The notes beneath the pieces were generated by a model, which was given only the letters and a program-made list of their open reading frames with translations, did not search any database and was not told the origin of the DNA. A DNA stretch of 64,000 nucleotides from Limonium bicolor (lineage: Eukaryota; Streptophyta; Magnoliopsida; Caryophyllales; Plumbaginaceae): positions 365,464,831 through 365,528,830 of the forward strand of contig CM041778.1 in assembly GCA_023374045.1 (NCBI GenBank), read 5' to 3'. The translations under genes and the position numbers were made by a program. Within the stretch, counting starts at the first letter, position 1, and each line of letters begins with the position of its first letter. Shown in pieces: positions 37,638 through 49,709 of this stretch.

Positions 37638-39150
37638 GGTAGTTTTAGTTGTTTAATTATTATTTTAATTCGTAATTAATTAATTCACTAATTTTGTAAC
37701 TTGTTTTTAATTTAAAATGGTGTATAAATTAGCCAAATAATTAAGTAGGTATTATTACGTTATAGGAAAAAATTAATCTTGGTAGTTTTAGTTGTTTAAT
37801 TATTATTTTAATTCATAATTAATTAATTCACTATTTATAACTTGTTCTTAATTTAAAATGGGATATAAATTAGCCAATTAATTAAGTAGGTATTATTATG
37901 TTATAGAAGAAAATTAATCTTCGTAGTTTTAGTTGTTTAATTATTATTTTAATTCGTAATTAATTAATTCACTAATTTTACAACTTGTTCTTAATTTAAA
38001 ATGGTGTATAAATTAGCCAAATAATTAAGTAGGTATTATTATGTTATAGGAAAAAATTAATCTTGGTAGTTTTAGTTGTTTAATTATTATTTTAATTCGT
38101 AATTAATTAATTCAGAATTTTATAACTTGTTCTTAATTTAAAATGGTGTAGAAATTAGCCAAATAATTAAGTAGGTATTATTATGTAATAGAAGAAAATT
38201 AATCTTGGTAGTTTTAGTTGTTTAATTATTATTTTAATTCATAATTAATTAATTCACTAATTTTACAACTTGTTCTTAATTTAAAATGGTGTATAAATTA
38301 GCCAAATAATTAAGTAGGTATTATTATGTTATAGGAAAAAATTAATCTTGGTAGTTTTAGTTGTTTAATTATTATTTTAATTCATAATTAATTAATTCTC
38401 TAATTTTATAACTTGTTCTTAATTTAAAATGGTGTATAAATTAGCCAAATAATTAAGTAGGTATTATTATGTTATAGGAAAAACTTAATCTTGGCAGTTT
38501 TAGTTTTTTAATTATTATTTTAATTCGTAATTAATTAATTCACTAATTTTATAACTTGTTCCTAATTTAAAATGGTGTATAAATTAGCCAATTAATTAAG
38601 TAGGTATTTTTATGTTATATAAAAAAAATTAATCTTGGTAGTTTTAGTTGTTTAATTATTATTTTAATTCGTAATTAATTAATTCACTAATTTTACAACT
38701 TGTTCTTAATTTCAAATAGTGTATAAATTAGCCAATTAATTAAGTAGAAATTATTATGTTATAGGAAAAAAATAATCTTGGTAGTTTTAGTTGTTTAATT
38801 ATTATTTTAATTCATAATTAATGAATTCAATAATTTTACAACTTGTTCTTAATTTAAAATAGTGTATAAATTAGCCAATTAAGTAGGTATTATTATGTTA
38901 TAGGAAAAATTAATCTTGGTAGTTTTAGTTGTTTAATTATTATTTTAATTCGTAATTAATTAATTCACTAATTTTACAACTTGTTCTTAATTTAAAATAG
39001 TGTATAAATTGGGCAATCCAATTAATAGTATTATTATTTAAGGAAACAGTTATCTTGTAGTTTTGGTTGTTTAATTATTATTTTAGTTCGTAATTAATTA
39101 ATTCACTAATTTTAGAACTTGTTCTTAATTTAAATAGTGTATAAATTTGC
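37638..39150. repeat. 143-bp tandem array, about 11 units
   Basis: Units begin GGTAGTTTTAGTTGTTTAAT at 37638, 37781, 37921, 38064, 38207, 38350, 38493, 38637, 38780, 38918 and 39057. The period is 138-144 bases. The unit is AT-rich and contains TAATTAATTAATTC and TTAGCCAAATAATTAAG. The array is homogeneous in the middle and degenerates at the right end, as expected for unequal exchange. Confidence 0.95.
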
Positions 39151-39159
39151 TATTATATA

Positions 39160-39535
39160 TAACTTGTTTTTAATCAAGAAAAGCTGTATAGTTGGCTAAA
39201 CAAATATGTACACATGTAGTTAATAGTTTAAATTATTTTTTATGAGTATTAGTTATTAAATTATATGTTAAATTCGTAATTATATATAACCATTAATTTA
39301 TAAGTTATTTTTACTCAAAATAAGTTGTATAATTGGCTTAAAATAATATGTACACATGTAGTTAATTGTATAAATTTTTTTGTAAGTTTTAGTTGTTAAA
39401 TTAACTATAGAATTCATAATTAAATAATATCATTAATATGTAAGTTATGTTTCATAAAAAAAGTTGTATTAGTTGGCTAAAAAAGTATGTCCACATGTAG
39501 TTATTTTTGTAAATTACTTTTAATAAGTGTTAGTT
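39160..39535. repeat. Divergent tandem units next to the 143-bp array
   Basis: Three units of about 140-150 bases with ATGTACACATGTAGTTAAT and a TAAGTTATTTTTACTCAAAA-like stretch. They resemble the reverse complement of the right-hand array (52440-53400: AGATGTCTACATATTATTTT). This links the internal repeats of the two ends of the element. Confidence 0.75.
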
Positions 39536-39544
39536 GTTTATTGT

Positions 39545-41245
39545 TGATAAGTGTCCAAATGAGCATGATTTATAGGTGTATTTCATATATTATATTAGCA
39601 CTTTTCTTGCTCATTTCTCCACTTCGGTTAGCTTTCCTCTAGTTTATGTTTTATTATTATCTCACAAAATTATTGTTTAACATGAGAAAACTAAGCTGGG
39701 AGTAAAGTAGACAAAGACGAATGCATAGACGCAAACGGCTCAGAAAACGGAGTCCAAACGAAGAATCTAGAGCCGGTAGAAGAGAGTCACGCGAGAGGCA
39801 CGCATCTTGGCGTGTCCACCCCTGGAACCGCCTCTACAGCAGGCGGACGTGAGTACCTGCAACCGCTTAAAAGCAGGCGGACGTGAGTACCTGCCACCGC
39901 TTGAAACAGGCGGACGAGAGTGAAGGTGACCGCCCCTGCTACCCTCGAAAACAACAACACTGAGAGGCAACCGCCTATTTAGAGGCGGACGTGAGAGGCG
40001 GACAACAAGAGACCGCATGAAATGAAGCGGACAACAAGCGGACGCGTGTTAATGTTTAGATAATTAACGGGAGCTTATCTTCTTCGCCGACTGTCTGCAA
40101 CTTGCCCGCTCCAACTCGTCCACTGTCTCCAACTTGCCTCCGCCGACTGTCTCCAACTCGCCCACTGTCTGCAACTCGTCCACTGTCTTCAGCCATATCC
40201 ATTAACAGTCGGCGTCCACCTTAATTCACTCACGCGTTGTCTCTGTCCCCTGCAATCAGTGAGCAATCAATGAGCTGCGCTGCCTCTTCCTTTCTCTATA
40301 TAAACACGTACCTTCTGCTTTCAAAAATATCAATCATCCATCCACGACCCAACATACCACTTCACCACAAACCTCACGCCATCATTTCTCTCTTCCCGCC
40401 TTCTCCATTTTATTTATTTCTACATTCCACCATATCCACCTCTAGTCTACGTATACAAAATAGCAGAACGAATACAGGAGTGACTACAGATGATTTCTAT
40501 TACTCTTGTTCCTGTTTATCTATTTAATATGTTAGGCTAGAATATTTATACTCTGGGAACGGTTATTATGTGTTTGTATTAATTATGCAATATTTTTTAC
40601 TAGTTTTATTTGAATACAGTTTGTTGCGTTTTAAAGCTTATCTCTCGCCTTTTTAATAAATGTCATGAGTTTATTAAATTGCTTGCTAAGTCTATTTTGA
40701 TCAGACCAGGTGATAAATAGATAGGTTAATTAAGCCGTAAATTTGGAGAAAGCTTATTATGATTTAATAAGTTAGTACTTTCAGATGCATAAATAATTTC
40801 TCATATCTAAACCGTCCGTTTCACGTATTGTGCTTGAACCTTGATTAGAACCTTGCATTTTCAGGTAAACGAGTTCTTTTGAGGCTATGATTTAGTCCTT
40901 AAGATAATAAGAGGAATTTTGCCAAACAATTATAATTAAACCAGTAGAGATAGCATAATTAAGCAGATTATTTTAACCTGACCCAGAGTCCCGTTTAATT
41001 TATTTATTAACTTAGTTTATTTTATCTTTCCTTTTTATTTATAATACAAGTCAATTAATCCCCCCTTTTGTGACACGCTTAGGTACTATTATATGTATAT
41101 AGTCCCACGGTTCGACATCCGGTCGCTTACAATTCACTATACTACCACGACCGGGATTTGTTTGCAGCCCGACGTTTATTTTGAGTTTTAATTTCCTTTC
41201 TTTTACTTTTACACCAGTTTAACCACTCACCATATAACGTCTGCA
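39545..41245 (+). mobile_element. Solo LTR of an Athila-type element
   Basis: 1701 bp from TGATAAGTGTCCAAATGA to CGTCTGCA, with the perfect 5-bp duplication ATTGT on both sides (39540-39544 and 41246-41250). The ends and internal blocks match the Athila LTR at 12004-13434. It contains two GCAGGCGGACGTGAGTACC units (about 39838 and 39881) with GCAGG...CCTGC dyads. It sits about 30 bases before the splice acceptor of the PMD gene. Confidence 0.93.
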
Positions 41246-41277
41246 ATTGTCTACTGAAATGTTGTGTGCTTGTGCAG

Positions 41278-43983
41278 ATGGCATTCCAGAGAGAAGTTGC
41301 AGGCGTGGGGCCAGATGACGCTAGTCTGTTCACATACCAGACTACCCATATTTCTGCAGCACTTTTTTCGGATGACCCGGTAAGTAAAGTGCATATGAAA
41401 CCTCACCGTATTTCGTTTTATGTTTTTTTACTCAAGTTATGAACATCATTTATTTTATTGTCGTGTAATCTTGATCATGAGAAATAAAAAATATACCGAA
41501 AGGAGATTGCGTTCTAAGAATGTTGATGTAGAGCCTCCACATTTGGCTATGCATAGTTACATCCGAGATGCTGGTTTTCTTGGATCAGCCTTTTTACAAG
41601 TTCAAGCAGATAATTCAATAATTAGTGCTTTAGTTGAGAGATGGAGGCCTGAAACTCACACTTTTATACTACCATTTTGTGAGACAACGATTACTTTGGA
41701 GGATGTTCATCGTCTACTCGGTCTGAAAGTTGATGGGGATGTGGTGATTGCACCTATGAACCTACCTGTGGCTGACCTATGCTTGGAACTGCTAGGGAAA
41801 AAACTAGAGGAGAGCACAATTAGGGGTCACACGATCTCCTTGTCATGGTTGCAAAAGAATTTTGAAGTGCCTGACAGGTTTTACAAGTGGTTCTCCAGAC
41901 AACCAGCTGTGGTCCATCAGCAGTACGCTCGTGCATTCCTTATGAGGCTAATTGGTGGAGTGTTGATACCGACCCAAGACAGTCGTAGGATGGACTGTGG
42001 ATACCTGGAGTTATTCATAGACTTTGACAAATTAGACCAATTAAGCTGGGGTTCTGCAGTGTTGGCACACACGTATCGTGGTCTGTGCAATGCTATCAAG
42101 TTTGACACTCCTTACATCGTTGGGGCGACGAAGTTAATAACACTGTGGGTGTATTCTCGGATTCCCACATTTTTTCCAGTTCCCATTAGGGGGCTTTCTG
42201 CTGCATAGATACATGGGGAGAGGTAAGGCGTGTTGTCAGCTAATTTTACTTATACATTTCATTTTTGTACATGCTCAATTTTCTTTAACATGTGCAGGTG
42301 GGATAGTCCACACGTTCCCGCGGTTTCTTTACGAGACGCTCGTCACATACTTGATTCGATTCCAGTCCCTCCCACAAACAAACAGGTATTTTTTATTTCA
42401 ATAATGCAATTACTGATATTGTTATTCTTTATGTCATCAATTTTTAATTAATTTCAAAATTTATTATGGCAGTGGGTCTGGCAACCATACGATGATACTC
42501 TACTCATGTAGACGAGGGTGCCATGGTTGTTCCTTTGAACAACATGATAGAGGGTCATCAGCCGGACCTGGTGATAAGACAATTTGGACGTGATCAACCG
42601 ATACTTGCATTACCACTTAATTGTGACAGGCTACATAGCCAAAAGCGCACAGGCAGAGTTGAAGCGAATTGGTCTGTGATTAATGCGGTATACATAGAGT
42701 TGTGAAATGACAGAGAACATAGGAGGATAAACTTGGAAGGATTTCCTCCTGCTGTTCCACTGACTACACGTTCTGAGTACATGATATGGTATCAACAACA
42801 TAGCTTAAGATGGTATACCACTGAGGCACGTCGATAGTCTATTTTGGTATGAACTTACAAAATATTGCTGTTTTCGGTAGTCTATAATTATTAGTGCAAT
42901 ACAATTTCTTAGATATTTACCTTACATTTTTGTATCATCTACAATAGGCTGATGGATTAGACCAGCTGCGACATTATGGGCATGATGCTGATGTAGGAGA
43001 ATATGCCGACTATCTCTCCCAGCAATCAGGGACAATGTATCACCAACGTTATAGACATTTCCAGGCTCCAGTTGATCATCATGCACCCCCTGTGTTCAAT
43101 ATCTACCAACCTCCCTTCTCATTGAATGATAACCCTAGCATAAGGTCTGCACGTTGACGACCACAGAGTGAAGTACATCGACTACCACAGCATGAACTTG
43201 AGATTGAGCCTGCACCCATTATCTATCGATCTAGCTAGACATACCCTCCTCAACCATCTTATCCAGTTGACCAACAAGATGTCTAGTATGATTCTGATCC
43301 ATGGTAACGTGCCCCTCTAAGCAGTCAAGTATGTGGGGACTGTCATTCGGCAGCAGCAACAAGGTCAGTGGGGTTATCAGACCAGCACGCATGACCAGTT
43401 AGATGTCCAGACATCCACCCAAGGCGAATTGGGTAGTGAAGCAGGCACCCTGGATCAGTATGGGATTCAAACAAGTACCTAAGAGCAGTGGGATCAACAG
43501 GGTGTGCCAAGTCAGTGGGATCTTCAATTTGGTGGTCAGCTGAGTCAGACGAGTTAGTGGACAGATCAAGACCCACATGCTAGTTGGGATCAACCACACT
43601 GGTGTTCTTATTCAAGTTCGTATGTTGATCCCACACCACCATTCATCACACCATATGGTGAGGGGTCTTCAAGAGCATGAGGGACAAATGTTGCGACTAC
43701 ACAGGCTGAAAGGTCAGCACACATGAGTGCTAGTTTTACGAATCTTAATGTGTTTGATGATGAAGATGAAGATGAAGCACTACGAAGTTCCATGGATGCA
43801 TTTCTTCAATCCAACCCGGTTACTCCTCCACCTCAAACTAGCACATTTGACATGACTTCGAGGGGACCGAACTCAATGAATCCTCCACAGTGTTATACAC
43901 CGAGCGAGAACGATCAAACCAGGAGAGGCGGTGTATGTGGAAGAGGACAAAGTGATAGAAGAGATAGAGGGGGTGCAGCTTGA
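41278..43983 (+). pseudogene. Plant mobile domain (PMD) gene, decayed
   Basis: PMD proteins (aminotransferase-like plant mobile domain, MAIN/MAIL family) occur in plant genes and in transposons. Exon 1 is 41278-41379, with GT at 41380. The core is in the 41420-42222 region: MHSYIRDAGFLGSAF, ALVERWRPETHTFILP, ITLEDVHRLLGLKVDG. Splice sites follow at 42223/42297 and 42386/42472; the next exons read WDSPHVPAV and WVWQPYDD, then GRVEANWSVINAVYIEL. Breaks: TAG at 42206-42208 in the core, a frameshift at about 42510, TGA at about 42703, where relatives have Trp. The C-terminal part (42948-43983) is Gln/Pro-rich with many stops, several at expected Trp codons. It converges on the transposase. Its job in the element is unknown. 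Confidence 0.82.
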
Positions 43984-44125
43984 TACTACTATGAATTTTA
44001 TTTTTTATGTTTGTCTGACTCGTTTGGCTCTTGTAATGGATATTGAACTTTTTATTGTTATGTTATGTAATGAATCTTGTTATGTTAGTTGATGAATCTT
44101 GCATGTTACGTAATGGTACTTGTAT
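43984..44125 (+). other. Probable 3' untranslated part of the PMD gene
   Basis: A T-rich stretch with several TTATGTTA motifs directly after the last open piece of the PMD gene. No gene is seen. Confidence 0.4.
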
Positions 44126-44672
44126 GGTCATGGGATTCAAAGTACCATACGACATCTGTTTTGGTTGTAAATTTGTGTGTGTGATGCCTTATATGCATTC
44201 ATTATACTCGCAAAAAATTAGCCCCAACCGACACATATACTACTTCAAAAAAATCACCAAAGTGGTGAACATGCACAACCATTCAATTACAAAAAAAAAC
44301 TGCTTGCTGGTGCTATATTGGTCATGGGATTCAAAGTACCATACGACATCCGTTTTGGTTGTAAATTTGTGTGTGTGATGTCTTATATGCAGTCACTATA
44401 CTCGCAAAAAAGTAGCCCCAACCGACACTAGATACTACTTCAAAAAAATCACCAAAGTGGTGTACTTGCACAACCATTCAATTGCAAAAAAACTGCTTGC
44501 TGGTGCTATATTGGCCATGGGATTCGAATTACCATACGACATCCATTTTGGTTGTAAATGTGTGTGTGAAGTCTTATATGCAGTCATTATACTCGCATAA
44601 AATTAGCCTCAACCGACACCAGATACTGCTTCAAAAAAATCACCAAAGTGGTGATCATGCACCACAATTCAG
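44126..44672. repeat. 192-bp tandem repeat, about 2.8 units
   Basis: Units begin GGTCATGGGATTCAAAGTAC at about 44127 and 44320 and a changed copy at 44513. Each ends with ATCACCAAAGTGGTGA, a perfect dyad TCACCAAAGTGGTGA. The open frames here are not genes. Confidence 0.9.
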
Positions 44673-46040
44673 TTGATGAGCGTGCTATAAGATGGCTGCT
44701 TCGAATGAATGAGGAGATTGTGGACATTGTCATTTCTCGCAAACATCACCCAAATAACGCTCTGGCATTTGCTTTAGTTGAACTGAAAAATGCTGCACGA
44801 GTTGAGAAGGCTGCAGAAAAGATTTGTGGGCGTTTGCTCTTTGGCCAAAAAGTGTTTGCTCGGCGGGCTAAATACTCACCTAAAAGGAGTAACAGGAGGA
44901 GTTACAGTTTGGGCAGGAAGTCAGCTCCGAATGCTAGTGACGGTAAATCGACTGAAGGCAAGCAGGTTAGTCAGGCTGCAGTTTGTCCGACGATATGGGT
45001 TGGTCATGAGGCTGCGAAGGCTTGCTCTGATGGTGATTCTAGGCGGTTGCTTGTGTGCCCTGGTAACTTTGATCTGGTGGTGGAGAACTCGTGTGCCAAG
45101 CTTAAAATCCTTGGAGTGGAAGATAGTGGTGATTCGAGTCGACCCTTCCTGCTTCAAGTTCATGTTGGGAAGTGTATGGGTTGGGATGGCCACATAAGCA
45201 CGGCGTCGACATGTGGAAAGGATGTTTCCCATCCTATGTGTCATGTGGTTGCGCAAACTGGGTCTTGCTCTAGGTGTTGTGTTGAGGCAAGGGCCTATCC
45301 CGGAGTCGTTGGTGGTAGGGAGCCCGCCTGGTACTGGAGTAATTCAAATTCTTCGTACCCGGGGTGGGTGTATCCATATTATGGCTACTGGTGTGGATAT
45401 CCATTGCAAGGTTCTGATCAGAGTGGATGGTGGGGTCAAGGCTTTGGATGGGGAGGAAACTGGTGTAACCCCTCTCTTCCGGATTCGGGCGTGCCGCCTA
45501 TGACATGTGGGTAGTTTGGGCATCCTATCCCTAATTCTGCAAGCATCCCTAAGATTTATTCGAGGCCTATTGCAATAGCAACTAGTGGTCGGGTGCCTAT
45601 TTCTATTCGGGAACCGTCGAGTAGGAATGAGTTGGGCCGAGATCCAATTATGGATGAGATGTTCCGGATGGACCAGGAAAGGTTGATAGGTGAGAGTAAG
45701 GGAGAAAGTAGGATCAGTAATCTTGAGCTGCTGGGGGCCGAGTTGGGTTCTAATGGTGGTGCTGCAGAGCATTTTAGCACACCGCGATCAGAGCAGGTTG
45801 CCCCTCAAGCTCAGATGATGGAGGTAGGAGAGGATGATGTTGGTCTTAGAAGCCTCTTTGAGGACCCAGAATTTCCTCCAGGGTTCGAGCCGACTGGAGA
45901 GGTTCCTAGGCCGGCGGATGATCCGGACGAGATCTTCGTGAAAGAAGAAGCGAGACAGACGCTTAATCTAGCTAAGCATCTTGGGTGTTCCGTCACTGAT
46001 GAAGAGCGCACTCTTAACAATATTGAAGGGATTATTCGAG
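44673..46040 (+). pseudogene. LINE ORF1 fragment with RRM domain
   Basis: The first part reads VVISRKHHPNNALAF-like (IVDIVISRKHHPNNALAFAL) and GRLLFGQKVFARRAKY, matching the second half of an RNA-recognition motif as in ORF1 of plant L1-type LINEs. A Trp/Gly/Tyr-rich stretch follows (about 45330-45460), then after one TAG stop (45512-45514) the frame continues with DPEFPPGFEP and EEARQTLNLAKHLGCSVTD, also usual for that ORF1. The 5' end is missing before the RRM and the 3' side stops at the junction with LTR E. There is no ORF2 or poly-A. It is the wrong half for an ordinary 5'-truncated LINE. Confidence 0.72.
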
Positions 46041-49000
46041 GAGCTCAGCACCTTTGCTGGTATGGTAGACGTGCAACCCGCTACTACCGGGCCACATCAA
46101 CTAATTCTCGTCTTAACATGTGATAGATTTTATTTAAATCAAATTATGCAGTACAAATAACATACACATGCTCGCATTCATAACAAGCAATCAAACAAGG
46201 CATACAACCAACAAGGACATCACATCCAGTTCGTTAGATTAATTATCTTGTCATTTAAGCCTTGAGAAACCTTATCTCAAGTAATTCTCATTCTCATTGT
46301 TCTCTAACTTATCCAATTCAACCGGATAGTTTACTTGTCTCCTAGATCTTTAGACACTCTCGGTCCCAATCTAGTTTCCTCAATTATTCATCTCTTGAAT
46401 AATTATTAAGTTAAGCCTCGTAGGCCTCCGGGCAGAGACATATATAGATCTCACCACCGGGCTTTATAATATCAACTCGAAATTAGAAACATTCTCTCAT
46501 GTCTCTTCTTCCCAGCCCATAATACCCAACTTACCTCTTTAGACAGGTAAGCTCTGCCAGTCTCACTCCAATCGGGCACCAGTATGTGGCATACGGCCCC
46601 GTAGGGCACCACTATATGTCATACGGCCCTATAACAAGGGAGTTCGACCATGAAGTCAGAAACAAACGCTCTATTGTTTCCTCTTCCTTGCACGCGTGTC
46701 TCACAATCCCTCTAACCCAACTCTCAGGTTAGTAACAATACATACTCATACATATACATATATATTCGTCAGCAGCATCTCTCTCGATGCTATCTCACAA
46801 CTTAGGAGGTTTTCCTAATACGTTGTACTCATCGATTTAAGGGTCGCCCCTACACTTCCATTACTTAGGAGTTTGGTTATTTTCTTACATTAAGTCACGA
46901 CCTCATACAAGAGGTCAACTAATCGTTATAAGGGAGTTCACTAGTCCCGTGTGTCGCTATTCTCATTTTGAGTGAATTCTTAAGATTTGGGTTATCGTTG
47001 TCCTCCAAACAATAATTCTCGTGTGTTTTCCCACGTTCGATTATTTCACGGTTTGACTCATTCTACGAGTCCCTAACCAATCGCTAAGCGTTTACAAGTC
47101 AGTCTACAACACTCAGTTAGACCACGCATTCAAGCAAGGATGGTTAGTCACACAGCATGCATCAAGATATATATATATATATCAACTGCAGTAAAAAATT
47201 TTGTGCTTTTATCTTATTAGGTTGGTACACAAAGCAAGCAACACACAAGCCGAGCATAGGTGGGACACAAGTTGCAAGAAAACCATACCTGTCATCGAGG
47301 AATTACTCTAACACGTCATCTCACGCTCCTCAGGTAATTTTCGGACAACTGATAATATTCCAAATGTTTTTATTAACATCAAGGTCATAGGGTATGTAAA
47401 CTACTATTACTCCCGTACTTACCCCGTTGTCCAGTTATCCTTATCTTTACTTTTGTGAACTAAAGTTCTCACTTCCACTATCAATCTAGCACTTGTTTAT
47501 ACTTCTAATGACCTTTACATGTCACCAAACAAGTCCTAAACATCATCTAAAACCATTACCATTCGATTCCCCATCATTAGAACCCTTTAAGACACTCACG
47601 GTGAAATTCTAGAGGTGGTCCGGGACTTGGTTCGGCCCCTAAGTCCCGGACCAATACAAGACTTAACTCTCGGCTGATTTTATGAAGTGGTCCAGGACCT
47701 TGTCCATCTCTTAAGTCCTGGACCAAGTCTAGCATTGCACTCTCGGCCTGTTTTTATGGGTGGTCCGGGACTTTGTCTAAGGACCAAGTCCCGGACCCTA
47801 CTAAAAAGCTGCTAAATTGTCAATTTTCAACCATAATTCAAACCTTAATCCTCACCCAATCTTTCCCTAATCTTTCCACATGTTTCCTAACATGTTTTAA
47901 CACCTTAAACACTCCTTAAACCTTCCTAAATCATTGCTCAAACTTATCACTCCATTCTTGCTTAGTTCTACAATTTCAATTCCCATTCTTGCACTTATGC
48001 ATACTGGTGCCTTTCCAAACTTCTCTTGATAGTTTACAACCTTCTACCAACCATTGCCAATTCACTTATTGACCATAACCACTCATTCCTAGCCATTATC
48101 ATTTCCATTACCCAAGTTCAAATCTTATTTTCAAAGTCTTACACTCTAGTTCTTTTTTAGCTATTCCAAGGTGCCCTTATACCATTTTGCTACAGATTTT
48201 GCATAACTCCACACCATCCTTCCATTAACACCTCAAGGTGAGTAATCAACTCAATCCAATCTCTATTAACTCCTAGTTAACCCCTAGGTCATTCAAACTC
48301 ATAAAGTCACCTCAAACACTCTATATCTACAGAAATTTTGCCATAACTTCATCACAAATCTAGCATGCCCAAATGCTTATATCATTCACCTATTTCCAAT
48401 TCAAAACTAACCAAACCCTTAATGGGTACTACCAGCACACAAGGTTCCATCCAAAACTCATCAAATTCACCATCCCAATATTCTAAAAGCATTTAGAATG
48501 ATCATCAAGGTAGATTATTTACCTTAGTTCTCCCTTTATTTTCCAATCTTCTCCTCTTCTCTTTTTCACTTGACTTCAAAATCGGCCAAGGGGCATACCA
48601 ATTGCCAAGAATTCTAAATTACCATTCAAAGAGGGAATAGGACTAAGTAAAAACAATTAGACACATTGAAATAGCCCTAAGATTCATGAAGAGGCTTAAA
48701 GCACAAAATTAGGGCTTACCTTTGGAAGCTCTTGCATGGTTTTCAATCATGAATCAAAGGAGGGCTTTCAACCACCATTTGAGGCTTGGAAAATTTCTCA
48801 AACAAAGAAAGAAATATGCCACATTAAGGGCTGAAATCGGCCAAGGTAAGAGAATGGAGAAAAATGAGTTTTCTTGGATTTTTCTTACCTTGTATGAAAG
48901 AGGAGACTCCCTAGCTCCATAAAAGCTGATTTTCTCTTCAAATGGGATATACCCATGGAGGTCAACTTCATCCTTTTGAGATTTTGAAAAGAGGGAAAGA

Positions 49001-49709
49001 GAGATCTTGATGAGAGGAACACAAATATGTATTTATTTTTGGATTTGGAGCTTGGATGTAGCTTGGGCAAGAGGAAAAAGGTGGAGTAGCCATGAGAGCT
49101 GCTCAAAAATCGTCCCAGCAGAAGGAGGGAGGAGGGATACGGTTGAGAGGAAGAAGAAATGTGAGAGAGAGGGAAAAGTGAGAGTGATAGGAGAGAGAGA
49201 GAGAGAGAAAGGGGGTATTTGTTACTTTTGCTTTTTGTCTCGTTAATTAAAGGCTAGTCAAGTGTGTGAGAGAGATCTGATTTTATCTCATTTCTTTGAT
49301 TTTAATGGTTTTTAAGCTCCCATTAATATTTAATTATAGTTATATAGTCAACTATAATTTTTACGGGTCTGTTTGACCACTTAGAGTCACGTTTTTGGGT
49401 TTTCTCGTAAACGTGCTTTAAGACTTGTTTACGTTTTTAATCCACTATATGGATCTGTTTTCTTCGGGACTTGTTCCCACATGTTATTTAGGCATAATTA
49501 AGCCTTAGGAATCCATCTAGGACCCTAGTCAAGGTTGTATACCTCCTATGGTTGCATACCGCTCATTTTTTTACATTTTATGCTTTTTAAGCGTTTTCTC
49601 TTTTCGTTTGGTTTTATTTTCTTCACCAATATTCTTTAGGTACTATTATGTTCTTAAATACCATATTAGAATAATTTAATCACCATTTTTAAATTTGGGG
49701 TATTTCATG
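46041..49709 (-). mobile_element. LTR E, chromovirus type, truncated
   Basis: On the plus strand it ends GGGGTATTTCA at 49709, like A; on the coding (minus) strand this is the LTR start. It is truncated at 46041, about 400 bases before the expected 3' end: the sequence CTCAGCACCTTTGCTGGTAT matches position 14530 in A. It is the same superfamily as A and B but clearly diverged. It interrupts the transposase gene at 49709/49710. No matching target duplication is seen because one end is lost. No coding capacity. Confidence 0.8.
47611..47800. repeat. Hairpin-motif array in LTR E
   Basis: Three units of about 70 bases with GGTCCGGGAC or GGTCCAGGAC paired with inverted GTCCCGGACC or GTCCTGGACC. 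In the second unit both arms carry the change (GGTCCAGGAC with GTCCTGGACC), which keeps the pairing. Confidence 0.88.

Larger units (their letters stand above)
37371..41277 (+). other. Probable first intron of the PMD gene
   Basis: From GAG|GTCAGT at 37371 to GCTTGTGCAG|ATGG at 41277. The right-hand gene has the same plan, with GCTTGTGCAG just before its coding exon. The intron holds a tandem array (37638-39150), a related array (39180-39530) and the solo LTR (39545-41245). Inference from symmetry, not from a transcript. Confidence 0.5.

Noticed and set aside
43343..43793. Minus-strand open frames opposite the PMD C-terminus
   Set aside because: They are antisense to a Gln/Pro-rich coding region and have no motif.
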